This document shows, in pieces, positions 45,321 through 55,237 of a DNA stretch of 64,000 nucleotides. Every line of letters starts with the position of its first letter. The stretch's first letter is position 1. The notes below the pieces were generated by a model, which had not been told where the DNA came from, searched no databases, and was given only the letters and a program-made list of their open reading frames with translations. The DNA is from Avena insularis (taxonomy: Eukaryota; Streptophyta; Magnoliopsida; Poales; Poaceae), in assembly GCA_023614405.1 (NCBI GenBank), contig CM042697.1, forward strand, positions 158,944,149 through 159,008,148, given 5' to 3'. The translations under genes and the position numbers were made by a program.

Positions 45321-47008
45321 GATTAGATGACCATACTGTTCCCCCGTCAGATGTTTTCAAAATGACTTGTGAAATGAATTGAGATTTTGACATGACCACA
45401 ACAGAGTTGTGATATGAAATACAAGTTCCCACTTAGGTGTTATAAAATTTCAACTAGCTTTTCTTTCTTCTGAACTTAGTACAGGTAAATCTGGCTTTTT
45501 GCAAAAAAAACCTAGAGCTTAGTGTCCTACTACAAAAACCCCCTTCACTTGTTAGTATTAGTTTGCGAGTACTTAAAGAGTACTCATGGCTTTGTCCTTG
45601 GCTATTCCCATGGCCAGACTATGAAGAGGAGTACCAGGATGAAGGACCTCAGGAAGGTTACGACAACTAGGATCATCTTCCATCATCAGCATTGCCTGTG
45701 ACCCCGACGATGGAGCTTCGCCTACACTACCGTTATTATTACGTATTTCCGCTGCTTGAGTTGTATTAAGAACTGGATCATGAGATCCTTATTTGTGTAA
45801 GACCTTATGTATGGTTTATAATGGATGATGTACTGTGGTATCCAAATCTGTTATGTTTCGCAAAAATGGTAATCCTAGGATTGCGATGTATGGCATAACA
45901 GGCATCTGGGATTAAAAATCCGGGTGTTGACACGGTCAATGACAGACGGTGATTGTCGGCGACACCACAGGGCAAGCCATCTCGCATGGTCGGTCTTGTT
46001 CGAACGAGGTAGACGCAAGGAACCTAAATATGCAGGCGCCGCTCCCTAATGGTCATCGGAGCAACGACGGCAGTGAGGACCAGAGGCGGCACACGGTGGC
46101 GCATGACGGTGAACCGATACAGAGAAGGAGGGGGAAGGGAAGAGGTCCAGGACGATTGAGAGCTCACCCTAATGAGGTTGATGGAGACAGCGAGGCAAGG
46201 CGAGGACCGGAGTAAGATCTAGGCCGGCGGCAGAACACGTCGGGCTCGGAGAAGACGAACTCGACAACGACGATTTGAGGCACCTAGCGTCGATTCCTTG
46301 GACGGGTAGAAGCAGGGGAGCATGGCGGTTCCATTGGCTGGCTCGGGAAGGCATGGGATAGGCCAGAAGGACGGCGATGCACAGCAACTGCGGCAGCTAG
46401 GGTTCAGTTCTGAGTGGGGAACGAAAGAAAGAGAGCCTGCGGGAGGGAGGAAGAGGATAAGACCGGGAGAGGCGACGCAGGGGATCTTATCCTCGCTTCT
46501 AGGAAGGGCGGCAACGACGATCTCCTCGCTGGGATCGACGGTTCCGACGCAGCACGCATGAGTGCTTGCCGTGCAGTGGAAGGCGACGAGGATGAGGCGT
46601 GGTGGGCGGGGCGCACACATGGGCTGGGCTTCTGTGGCGACAAGAAGGGAGAAGAGAGAGATGGGCCACGACCCAGTAGCTAGGTTCATTTTTTTTCAAC
46701 AGAACTGTTTTTCTTTTTCTGTTCTCGGATTCTCTTTTGTATTTTAATTTTAAAATCTGTTTTGACACATTTCAAAATACTAGAACTTTTACAATTATTC
46801 AAAATATTTCAGAGACCCTTGTAATCAATTTGGGTTCCATAATTTTTTGTAGTTTTCAAAATTCAAAACCGTTTTGAATGTGTTTCAAATATGAAGGGTA
46901 AAATAGGGTTTAGGGTTTTTGATCCATTTTTTGGTTGCATTTTAAGATGATGCTCATGCTATGCACAAACAAACCCTAATTAGTATTAGTAGAACTAGGG
47001 TTGTTACA

Positions 47009-48090
47009 CATGCTGTCATGGGGGACGTTTTCAACATTGCACTTGTACTTTGTACACAGTTGATATCATGCTCTTTTGTCTATGGATGTCGCCGGTGTGA
47101 AATAAAGAGGAAGCTTGTAAGTCCATGGAGTTATGTATTTTGTGTTAGAGAAACGCTTGGGCCGCTAGCCTAAGCCATGCCTAATCATGGTGGAAACTTG
47201 CAGCATTACCATAATGAGCAATCTGTGAAGCATCTTCAACAAAAAACCTATGCAAATAGCAAATAAAAATATCGCTGAGATGCTCATTGTCTGCTTGCCT
47301 TGTTATTTTGGTTATGGGAAAGCTCCTGTACCATGTGCAAGGGGTACCCCGTTGGCGGTTCTCTATGATACACATGTACACTTACAGGTGACCAAAATTG
47401 AGTAGCATGAGGTGCGACCCTCGTATTCAAGGGACATGAGATTGCCAACTTATACTTTGTCAAGCATATACTCCATAGTTTGTTCACTTTAACCTTAATC
47501 ACTTCAAGATGCTTGTGATAGGGGCAATGAGGGCTGAAAGCTAACAAGTACCATAATTTTTGGAAGCTCGTTTTGAAACTTGAAATCCCTGCTTCCCTTT
47601 ATGAAGGGCCTTTCTTCCACTATTATATTGAGTCTCCACCTTCTATCTTTAGGCACTAGTTAAGAGAGCATAGTTGCTATTCTTAGTTCTATGTGCAGTG
47701 TCCCAAAACTTATCGATTGATGCATATTGTTGATATTGCTTGTTCTTGTGCTATTTGTATCTAGTCAATCTTATGAACTTTGAAGGTGTCCTATGCATCT
47801 ATTTGCCACTCCATGAGGGACAAGCTGGATTCCACTATGCTATGTTTTCTGTATGTGAAACAAACAAAAGTTTTTCAATGCATGTTATTCATGATCTTTG
47901 TTTGTAGCCTTTCATGTTGCTTGCATAGTTACTTTGTCTTATTGTTAGAAATCCATCTTTCATGATCATGTTTAGAGTTCTTTGATCCCAGCTTTCAATG
48001 CTTGCAAATGGTTTGATCTTGGTCTTGATGGTGCATGTCATCTCAAAAATTATTCTTTTATCACTTACCTACTCGAGGACGAGCATGAGT
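47009..48090 (+). other. E3 internal non-coding part, right of E4
   Basis: E3 sequence resumed after E4, beginning CATGCTG. T-rich, no coding region recognised; it ends with the polypurine tract region before the 3' LTR. Confidence 0.6.
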
Positions 48091-48091
48091 T

Positions 48092-48106
48092 AAGCTTGGG
48101 GATGCT
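48092..48106 (+). other. Polypurine tract of E3
   Basis: AAGCTTGGGGATGCT directly precedes the 3' LTR (TGATAGGTC). Confidence 0.85.
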
Positions 48107-49660
48107 TGATAGGTCGGAAACGTATCTATAATTTTTGATGTTCCATGCTTGTTTAGCATCTACTTTGCTTTGCTTTGTCCATACTTTGATGTGTTTTTAT
48201 ACGTTTTCTGGTACTAACCTATTAACAAGTTGCCACAGTGCCAGTTGCCTGTTTTCTGCTGTTTTTGGTTCCAGAAAAGCTAGTAAGGAAATATTCTCGG
48301 AATTGGAAGGGACAAAAGCCAAAGTCAATATTTCACCGAGGAGAACACGGAGTCCAGAGGAGAGACGGAGGGGCGCCACAGGGTGGCCACACCCCCCAGG
48401 CGCGGCCTGGGGTGGGCCCACGCCTAGGCAGGGTGTGCCCCCCCTGGCCGCCTCCCAGCCTCGCCTCTTTGCCTATAAGAAGCTCCCGATGCCTAAACCC
48501 TAAGCACCCGATCAATATTCCACGAAACCGTCTGTAGCCGCCGCCACCATCGTCCCTAGATCGGGGGGATCTGAAGCTCTTCCCGGCACCCTGCTAGAGA
48601 GGAGATCATCTCGGAGGCCTTCTTCTTCATCATGCCAGCCTCTGGTATGAAGCGTGAGTAGTTCCACCTTGTACTACGGGTTCATGTAGTATCTAGATGG
48701 TTGTATCTCCTCCTTGTGCTTTCATGTCTAGATCTTGTGAGCTCCGTTCATGATCAAGGTCTAATCTATTTGTAATCATGCATGTTGTATTTGCGGGGAT
48801 CCGATGGATATTGAGATTACTATATCAGATTGATTAATGGTTTTGTCTTATTGATTCTATCATGTCTGTGTTGTTTGTGATCTTCCATGCTCTCCGTTGT
48901 TAGTAGCTATCTTGGCCAAGTAGTTGCTAGTGACTCCAAGAAGGGGTATTTATGCTCGATAGTGGGTTCATGCCTCTACTTAATCAAGGGAAGTGATAGA
49001 AATCTCTGCGGTGGTAGATGTGCCGTTTCCATTAGGAAGAAAACAACGGTCTCTTGTTCATGAAACAAGTGGATTGTTTACCTTACACACTTTGCTTAAA
49101 GCAGTTGTCTATTGCTTGCAACTTAATACTGAAGGGGGTTCGGATGATAACCCAAAGGTGGACTTCTAGTCATAGATGCAGTTGGATGGCGGTCTATGTA
49201 TATTGTTGTATTGCCCAATCGAATCTCATAGGATATTTTTTTTCTAGTATTGCATTGTTATGCCTTGCTCAGTCCTGTCAATTGCCCTGCTGTAATTTGT
49301 TTACCCAGCATGCCATGTTTGTTTATCTAAGGAGAGCACCTCTAATGAACTATGGACCCCGGTCCAATCTTTACCATTGATATTCCACTATTACTGTTTA
49401 CTTGCTGCAGACCATCATCACCTTCCATACTATACAGTTAATCCTTTGTTACGGTGAGATTTACCATCTCACTGTTAGTTGGGGAAAAATCTTGAGTTTT
49501 TGTTGTGCAAGTTTCCACGTTGCTTGCAACACCTTTGAGACGATTCCTTCCTCCTACTGGTTCGATAACCTCTGTTTCTTACTGAGGGGAAGACTTGCTG
49601 CTGTGCTGCATCATACCTTACTCTTGGGGTTTCCCGACGAAGCGCTCTTAGGCGCCATCG
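48107..49660 (+). repeat. 3' LTR of E3
   Basis: A 1554-bp LTR starting TGATAGGTCGG and ending GCGCCATCG (terminal A changed to G). The GC-rich module lies at about 48378-48440 and the TATA box GCCTATAAG at 48471-48479. It is followed by GCTCA, the right target-site copy. Confidence 0.92.
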
Positions 49661-50068
49661 GCTCATAAGCTTAGTATTCTTTATTTAAGATCTTTTGTGT
49701 CTTCAAGGAAGATTGCATGTTTGGCTTTATTACTTGTATGTTTGCTTGTTTCTTTCAACTCTTTTGTTTGCTATCCAGCCTTGCTAGCCAAAAACCTGTT
49801 TTGAGAAGGCATACTTCTCATCCATCAAACCCTTTGAACCAAAGCCTGTGCCATTTGTGTCCACCATATCTACCTATTAGCATTATTGCTATTCCAAGCA
49901 AATTCTCAAGCTTCATCTATATTTCGAATTAAAAATTATTTTGTTATGTGAAAACTAGTTAGTAAAGCTCTCACAAACTTGATGACACACCTTATTTTCT
50001 TGCTTCTAATAAAATTGAATCATTGTGCATCGAAATTATATATGCCTGCATCTATACGTTGGGATTAG
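49661..50068 (+). other. E2 remnant to the right of E3
   Basis: The later part of this stretch is a diverged counterpart of E3 32281-32600, for example the shared TTTTGTTATG, ACTTGATG and TATACGTTGG. It shows that E2 continues after E3. Similarity stops at 50068, short of a polypurine tract or 3' LTR. Confidence 0.7.
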
Positions 50069-50194
50069 GAGTGAATCGACACACTAAAACAAGTCTAGAT
50101 TAACTCCAAATCCGAGTGAACCTACGTACTAAAAATAGTCTAGATATATTTGCTTCACAAAACTAAAACATCTTATATTTTGAAACAGATGGAG
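50069..50194. mobile_element. Truncated Stowaway MITE at the deletion junction
   Basis: The right end, read in reverse, is CTCCATCTGTTTCAAAATAT, with TA after it (50195-50196). The matching left terminus is missing where E2 sequence ends. Confidence 0.65.
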
Positions 50195-50196
50195 TA

Positions 50197-50428
50197 CTTA
50201 GTTTGTAGTGGAAGGAGCTTATCTAAATGCCCTAGGTGTTTTCCTTTCCTTTGTGTTTCTGTTTTTGGTTTGGTACATATTTATGCACATATCGGGCCAG
50301 CGAACATTTGCGCTGCTGCTGATCTCTTCAAATTAAAGAAAACCTGTGCAAAAGCTTTTTGCACTTTCTTTAAAGTATCTGTCTTTTCGTTTCCTAGAGA
50401 TATGGAAGTGCAAGGATTAAGCAACTCT
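50197..50428. other. Short unassigned sequence
   Basis: Between the truncated MITE and the next MITE. No gene or repeat boundary recognised. Confidence 0.4.
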
Positions 50429-50437
50429 CGGTCAGTT

Positions 50438-50580
50438 AGGGTGTCAAGTGGGATCCCACCTAGATCCCATTTCTAGTTCATTTCAAAATTTCTAGTGCAA
50501 AATTTTGTCAAAATTTTACACTAGAAATCTCAAAATGAACTAGAGGTGGGATTTAGATGGGATCTCAATTTGACACTCTA
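50438..50580. mobile_element. 143-bp MITE with 9-bp target duplication (Mutator or hAT type)
   Basis: Long terminal inverted repeats of about 60 bp (AGGGTGTCAAGTGGGATC on the left; AGAGTGTCAAATTGAGATC read from the right) make a near-complete hairpin. The flanks are identical 9-mers, CGGTCAGTT, at 50429-50437 and 50581-50589. Nine bases suggest Mutator; moving one base into the element gives eight and a hAT-like reading. Confidence 0.85.
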
Positions 50581-50589
50581 CGGTCAGTT

Positions 50590-51062
50590 GAGTCACAAGG
50601 CACCTTGGTACCGATCAATCTCAGTTCAAAGCCCTCTTTTTTATAATGTATGAAAGAATTGGAATTTTTTTCTAACGTAAGTCCCTCTTGTTTATAATGT
50701 ATAAATACCATTTAGTCCTTTTGTGTGTGTGCCATTTTCTCTTACAGACCCATGCATGAAATCACCTTCTCTACCATTGACAAACCAAAGCTTCTGAGCG
50801 AGGCAAGCATGACCTGTGTATATTTGTGGAATTTTAGCCGGATCCACCGATGGATTCGTGACGATTGCTCTTGGTATACAGTTATCGAATCGTTACCTAA
50901 AGACCAACTTACATAATTTCTTGGTGTTCAGAATTCCCTTTTAATTTGTAGAATCTTGTCTTTAGGGTTTCAAAGTAAAAAAATGCTTGCATATTATATT
51001 ATCTTCTACATAGTGAACAGATAAAATACAAATCTTATACATGGATTTCCTTCAGAGTTCAG
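50590..51062. other. Unassigned sequence
   Basis: About 470 bp, AT-rich; nothing recognised. Confidence 0.4.
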
Positions 51063-51065
51063 TAA

Positions 51066-51183
51066 GGCCCCGTTTAGACTGGGTGTAAAATAAACGTGTC
51101 CACCTGTATTTACTTCAACTTTGAGCTATATAAATATAAACGGCAACGGGCACACTAATTTTACACCGGTTCCAAACAGCCCC
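51066..51183. mobile_element. Tourist-like MITE
   Basis: A 118-bp element with imperfect inverted termini (GGCCCCGTTTAGACTGG and, in reverse, GGGGCTGTTTGGAACCGG), then GTGTAAAAT on both arms. TAA flanks it at 51063-51065 and 51184-51186. Confidence 0.8.
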
Positions 51184-51800
51184 TAAGGCCTCGTTAGTTT
51201 AAACCCAGAGAGCCATGGAATGGCCTGGATTGGAGCCCAATCCAGCCCAATCCAGCTCGGCCAGAAATTTTTTCCAGCCCACGAAAATCTGATCTTCATT
51301 TACACCGCGTCTGGAAAATTACCCAACCCAACCCATCCATCTTCCAGTCACATGGTCTGGAAAAAATCCACCCCAACTGACCCGTGGAAGACAATCCACG
51401 ACAGGTGAAAGAGAGAGAGAGAGAGAGCAAGCGACGGGCGATGCGAAGACGGGGCGACGATCTTGTCGGCGACGCCTTCCCTTCCACCGCCGGCTCTCTC
51501 CTCCGTCGGCGGCGTTCTCACCGGTACGTCTGCCTCCTATTCCTCATCCTTCCCACCTCGTAGCTAGGGCTCTTGGTCGGAGATGAATTCTTGAGAAAAA
51601 TGGGGGAAACGACACAAGGAAAAGGAGACCGCCGGGAGGAGGAGGAGGACGGGGAGGTAAGCGATTGAGATTTGGGCATCCCAATCCAGATCCTCGACAG
51701 CCGTGACATGGCCGGGTGTCGTTCCTGTTGAGATATGGACAGGTCTTGTGACCTGATCTTATATGCAAAGAGGGTATCCTGTCAGCTGATCTTATCTTAC

Positions 51801-52277
51801 CTATAAAATTTTATTGTCGGACACCGATGCTTTGTCAAGGTCCCTCATGTTCATGTAAAAGGAGGATTGTTTATCCTTGAATGCCAATTTTATAAGGATT
51901 GTTGAAAATCCGGCATATTCCTTGTCGACCTTAGCCAGACCAATTTCACACGAGTTCATGTTTCTGTACAAATGGTTGTGCGGCAAATTCCTCCACTGGT
52001 ATCCACTATATTCGAGAAGTGGGGAGTCAACAGAGTATTTGATACACAAGTAGTTAACACATTGAAAATAATATATTTGTAAATGGCCTCTTATCAGAGG
52101 CACATTAAGCAACTTGAAGCCGAAACGCAGGTCGAAGTACCCGAGCATTCTTAATTTCTGATTCTTTCTTAGTAATGTTGAAGGAAAGTGGCCGCAAGAT
52201 GCACACAAAAAATAGATCTGATTTTTCAAAATAAGCTTTGTGGCTTTGACTGCAGATTGGTAGGTAGATACCCACAT
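51801..52277 (-). CDS. Unrecognised 158-codon ORF inside the PIF-type element
   Basis: An ATG (52275-52277) opens a frame that stays open for 158 codons in otherwise AT-rich sequence: MWVSTYQSAVKATKLILKNQ, then LRKNQKLRMLGYFDLRFGFK, LPHNHLYRNMNSCEIGLAKV. The spacing of leucines is faintly leucine-rich-repeat-like, which could mean a captured fragment of a resistance-type gene, but I cannot support this. It may equally be a chance ORF. Confidence 0.25.
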   Translation of the reverse strand: MWVSTYQSAVKATKLILKNQIYFLCASCGHFPSTLLRKNQKLRMLGYFDLRFGFKLLNVPLIRGHLQIYYFQCVNYLCIKYSVDSPLLEYSGYQWRNLPHNHLYRNMNSCEIGLAKVDKEYAGFSTILIKLAFKDKQSSFYMNMRDLDKASVSDNKIL

Positions 52278-53104
52278 GAGAAAAACAACAATTAGTTCAG
52301 ACTTAAAAAATCTATAGCGATTGAGATAAATTGCAACAATGAAAAGTTTTAGTATTTAATTTCCATTTGAACCCTACTAAGAACACACAGTTGTCGTTCC
52401 TGTTGGTCTTTTGTGAGCTTACAGAGAGCTAGTAGCTAGTAGGTGCCAAGTATCATCTCACAATATAAAGCGTATTCAGACTTGTAGCTAGTAGTAGTAT
52501 ACTGCTAAACTAAGATGCAACTTTCTCAATTTCAATGAGAGCGACCTAGAAATTGCTCTTCTTTGGCTGAGAGGAAAGGTGGATAAGTTTTTCACATTGG
52601 TCTGTTATTGCTAGTTTCTGAAAATAATATTGCTTAGCTTAGCTTGTACTAAAAAAAATCAAGTAACGATGCATGTATGTACATGTCAGAGAGTGGTCTG
52701 TGCTTGGTTATGGTATGATTTAGTAAGCGGATAGATATTTCGTGTGTACTTTGCTATACTGATCTTATAACTAGCCATGCACCATACATGTTCCGTCAAA
52801 ATTCTGCATCCATTAACTCATTACACTACTATGTTCTTTATGGGTATGTCTGCTCTGACATATTGTTACTGCCTAGAAACAGATCCAATGTTAAAGTCCT
52901 AGACATCAATCTTCTATGTAATATATCATATATGTTTTCTTATATTAGTAGTTGTAACCTGCTAAAATTTGTGCAAGATATGTATGAGACCCTTTCTGTA
53001 AAATAAATCAAAATTATAACCCAAGCTACCATCCTGAAGTTGTTTTTGAGCTTTAGTGCTTTGCTAATGCAGGTGATCGATGAAGGTGGTGGAATACGAC
53101 GACA

Positions 53105-53250
53105 GGGATGGGCAGCGGAGCTGGGCCGACCTCCATCTCCCCCGAAGACGACATCGGGTACGACGACGGGGACAGGAAGATGGTGACGTGATGGGCAGAG
53201 GAGCTGGGCCGACGTCCGCCTCCCCTGAAGACGACGGCGGGGACGGGCAG
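53105..53250. repeat. Imperfect GC-rich direct repeat, two units
   Basis: GAGCTGGGCCGACSTCC and CCCSTGAAGACGAC-type segments occur at 53105-53172 and again at 53188-53246 in the same orientation, inside the PIF-type element near its right end. Confidence 0.65.
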
Positions 53251-53577
53251 CGGATGGTGATTCATGCCAGTGGGTGCTGGTGATTCGCGTGCAGACTCCG
53301 GCGACCGCGGCGGGGATTCGGGCCGGAGGTTGTAGTAGATATTTCAGCAAGAAATATTTAAAACGAAGATATTATAAATCTTGTATGTACTGTAGCTAGT
53401 TTTGCTTAATCACTGTATCCATGAGGCATAAACGAACACATCTTTATCATGCTATGGAATCAATCCATGCTCGAAAGTATTCAGGTTTGGATTGGGTGGA
53501 GCATTGGGATTCACCAAATCCAGGTATGGATTAGTTACACGTCTGGATCCATTCCTATGGAAACGAACGAGGCCTAA

Positions 53578-54570
53578 GGGAGCTTCAAATCTTCTCACTT
53601 TTGTCTGCATCTGATTTTGTAGAGATCGGTTTAAGGAATATGGCCTGCAAGGGACCAATTCTGAAGCATGACACTGTGTCCGTGGTGAGTACTGTCAATT
53701 ATTTTGGACATGAAATATTCTGATTAGCAATTATTTAGCGTGAAGATATGACTGATATGTGTGAATACTTATCTTGGGATTGTTCATGATTGGGGAGCCA
53801 GGGCTTAGTTAATAACCACTTGACAGAAGAAGAAAACTGACGGGAGCTATTCCAACCTAATTTGTGGATATGTGACTCGATTATAATTTCTCATGTAATG
53901 GTACTCCAAAGATTTTATGGGAATGATATTATTTAAGCTGGTAAATACATGATTAAGATTTACCTGAAAAAGTGTGCTTGGCGTTCGAGTTTGAAGTGGG
54001 CATGTCACATTTGAATGATTTACAAATTTTCTAAATATAATATATTTCACATAAATTTTTAATTTGCATTCATCATTGTGAATATAAAAATCTAATGATG
54101 CATCTACATCTGAAATGGAAGCATGCTTGTTTAATCCATCGAAATTACCTTGGTTTAGTGATGTACTATGCTGTTGTTGTTCCTGATTTTCTTTATAATT
54201 CTCTGCCCGGTCTTTAAAATGGGTATTCTCTCCTGATAAATTTAGAAAATATATAAAATTACATGCACCATATGATTGAACTGATCCATCACATTTACCT
54301 TGATCTGCATTTTTTTTGTTGTTGTCACGCTATCCGTAGTTTCTGTAGGTGTATTTCTTTTTGCTCAGCAGATAATCGACGTACCAACTTGTGCCACTAC
54401 CTTGTTTTGCTCCCAATTTTTTATTTTCTCCTTTGTTGGTCAAATCTTTAAACGGGGTTCGATCCCCTAGAGAAGAATCAAGGGTAATCTTCTGTTTTCT
54501 CATCTGCTAACAATGAATAAAAGGTCAGCTTATGCAACTGAGTGGTTATTTTGCCTTATTTACAAACTCC
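53578..54570. other. Unassigned AT-rich sequence
   Basis: About 1 kb. The start (53580-53690) is moderately GC-rich and could be an old exon, but no protein family is recognised. The rest is AT-rich. Confidence 0.4.
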
Positions 54571-54662
54571 CGAAAACAGAACAAAAAACAGCTCAATTTA
54601 ACCAAGCCCTAGTTGGCGAAAACAGAACCAAAAACAGCTCAATTTGACCAAGCCCTAGTTGG
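54571..54662. repeat. 46-bp tandem duplication
   Basis: Two adjacent copies (54571-54616 and 54617-54662) start CGAAAACAGAAC and end CCAAGCCCTAGTTGG, differing at two positions. This looks like a recent local duplication. Confidence 0.9.
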
Positions 54663-55208
54663 TGCAGTTGCTAACTTATAAATAAGTAGTACTGATAAGT
54701 GGCATTGGTAACTTAGAAATAGTCTGGTTATGTTTACAGCATGTTTGAAGAGGGTGAGTGTAAATGTTGAGTTTGCTCACATAAATGTTGAATTTGCAAG
54801 CAACATGTAATATAAATATGTATCAATGTTGAATTCCTCATGCATGATTGATCAATGTTGATAATATGCCAGACTGATGCCGTGGAATGGATGGAGTGGA
54901 TAGTAACCATCTGTGCAAGCATCTTAGAGAACTGGATCAGAGTGGAGACCTACGGCTCGGTCGACAGTAGCAGGTAGCTCGGTCGACAACAGCAGGACGA
55001 ATGACTAAGGTTGCGGACGGCGACGCTGACCAAGGTTGGCGACAATGGTTGATTTTCTTGGCAGGATTCGGTTGTTATTTTCTGAAATGAGTGCTGTCCG
55101 TGTTTGATTTCCTTCCCAACATTGATATCCCTGGTTTTATTTTGTAATTAATTGTAACCAAATTTGACGGTCCGTGGTTGCTTCCTAGTATTCATTTCTT
55201 AGTATTGA
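54663..55208. other. Unassigned sequence left of a Helitron-like end
   Basis: AT-rich with a short GC-rich part near 54945-55040; no gene recognised. Confidence 0.4.
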
Positions 55209-55237
55209 CTAGCAAAAGTGTCCGTGCGTTGCACCGG
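55209..55237 (-). mobile_element. Helitron-like 3' terminus
   Basis: On the minus strand the sequence ends with a hairpin (CCGGTGC-AAC-GCACGG), nine bases, then CTAG followed by T. This is the standard 3' end of Helitrons (hairpin then CTRR, inserted before T). The body would extend to the right, but its 5' TC end is not identified. Confidence 0.5.

Larger units (their letters stand above)
41895..45932 (+). mobile_element. S2: solo LTR (4.0 kb) nested in the E4 LTR
   Basis: The 4038-bp insertion starts TGTAACATCCC and ends GGGTGTTGACA, flanked by the perfect 5-bp duplication CGGTC (41890-41894 and 45933-45937). The sister E4 LTR shows the empty site. No primer site, polypurine tract or pol lies inside. 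A TATA box CCTATAAAAGG at 43163-43173 is followed by a GC-rich leader, which fixes the plus orientation. Short frames at 42678-43560 are GC-rich and do not resemble known proteins. It is the youngest layer of this stack by position. Confidence 0.92.
32612..47008 (-). mobile_element. E4: degraded Ty3/gypsy retrotransposon with long LTRs, nested in E3
   Basis: Two long LTRs (32612-35948 and 39643-47008) bound a 3.7-kb interior. A tRNA-Met-type primer site lies beside the right LTR and a polypurine tract beside the left LTR, both readable only on the minus strand, so the 5' LTR is on the right. Flanks are CATGCCG and CATGCTG, consistent with a CATGC duplication and slight decay. The interior has no long ORF but retains a reverse-transcriptase trace. 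A 180-bp sample of the LTRs (33001-33180 against 40032-40211) differs at 3 positions. Solo LTR S2 sits in the right LTR. Confidence 0.92.
39643..47008 (-). repeat. 5' LTR of E4, interrupted by solo LTR S2
   Basis: The minus strand runs from TGTAACAACCC at 47008 to GGGTGTCA at 39643. Without S2 it is about 3.3 kb and matches the left LTR. It contains the conserved long-LTR block at 40342-40395 (CCCTGCAGGG, TTTTCGAAAAG, GGTTATGGA). Confidence 0.9.
28623..49660 (+). mobile_element. E3: complete non-autonomous LTR retrotransposon nested in E2
   Basis: The 5' LTR (28623-30190) and 3' LTR (48107-49660) match along their length. Primer site and polypurine tract are both present and in the right places. 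Flanks are GTTCA on the left and GCTCA on the right, a 5-bp duplication with one change. The internal region holds one 210-codon ORF, with no gag, protease or polymerase homology. E4 is inserted at 32612-47008. The first 120 bp of the two LTRs differ at 6 positions by eye. Confidence 0.92.
23182..50068 (+). mobile_element. E2: Athila-like gypsy-type retrotransposon, 3' end missing
   Basis: A plus-strand element with 5' LTR (23182-24691), tRNA-Asp-type primer site, gag-protease region (24809-26725), spacer with GC-rich module, downstream ORF (27649-28182) and polypurine-like motif. E3 is inserted at 28623-49660. E2 resumes at 49661 and can be followed to 50068 by its similarity to E3 (32281-32600), where it stops without a 3' LTR. 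The left flank is GTATG (23177-23181). It lies inside E1. Confidence 0.85.
51187..53574. mobile_element. Non-autonomous PIF/Harbinger-type element, 2.4 kb
   Basis: Termini GGCCTCGTTAGTTT and, in reverse, GGCCTCGTTCGTTT are flanked by TAA (51184-51186 and 53575-53577). Subterminal regions on both sides are rich in GGATT/CAATCCA motifs. The left TAA is shared with the adjacent Tourist-like MITE. Inside are a (GA)n stretch near 51410, a GC-rich exon-like region near 51430-51530 and a GC-rich direct repeat near 53105-53250. No transposase is recognised. Confidence 0.8.

Noticed and set aside
41895..45932. A complete long-LTR element or a host gene with the TATA box at 43163
   Set aside because: No primer site, polypurine tract or internal repeat was found, and TG...CA with exact 5-bp flanks is fully explained by a solo LTR.
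46219..46690. 156-codon minus-strand frame in the right LTR of E4 (and its counterpart near 35226-35558)
   Set aside because: It sits in the GC-rich part of the LTR, differs by frame changes between the two LTR copies and matches no protein.
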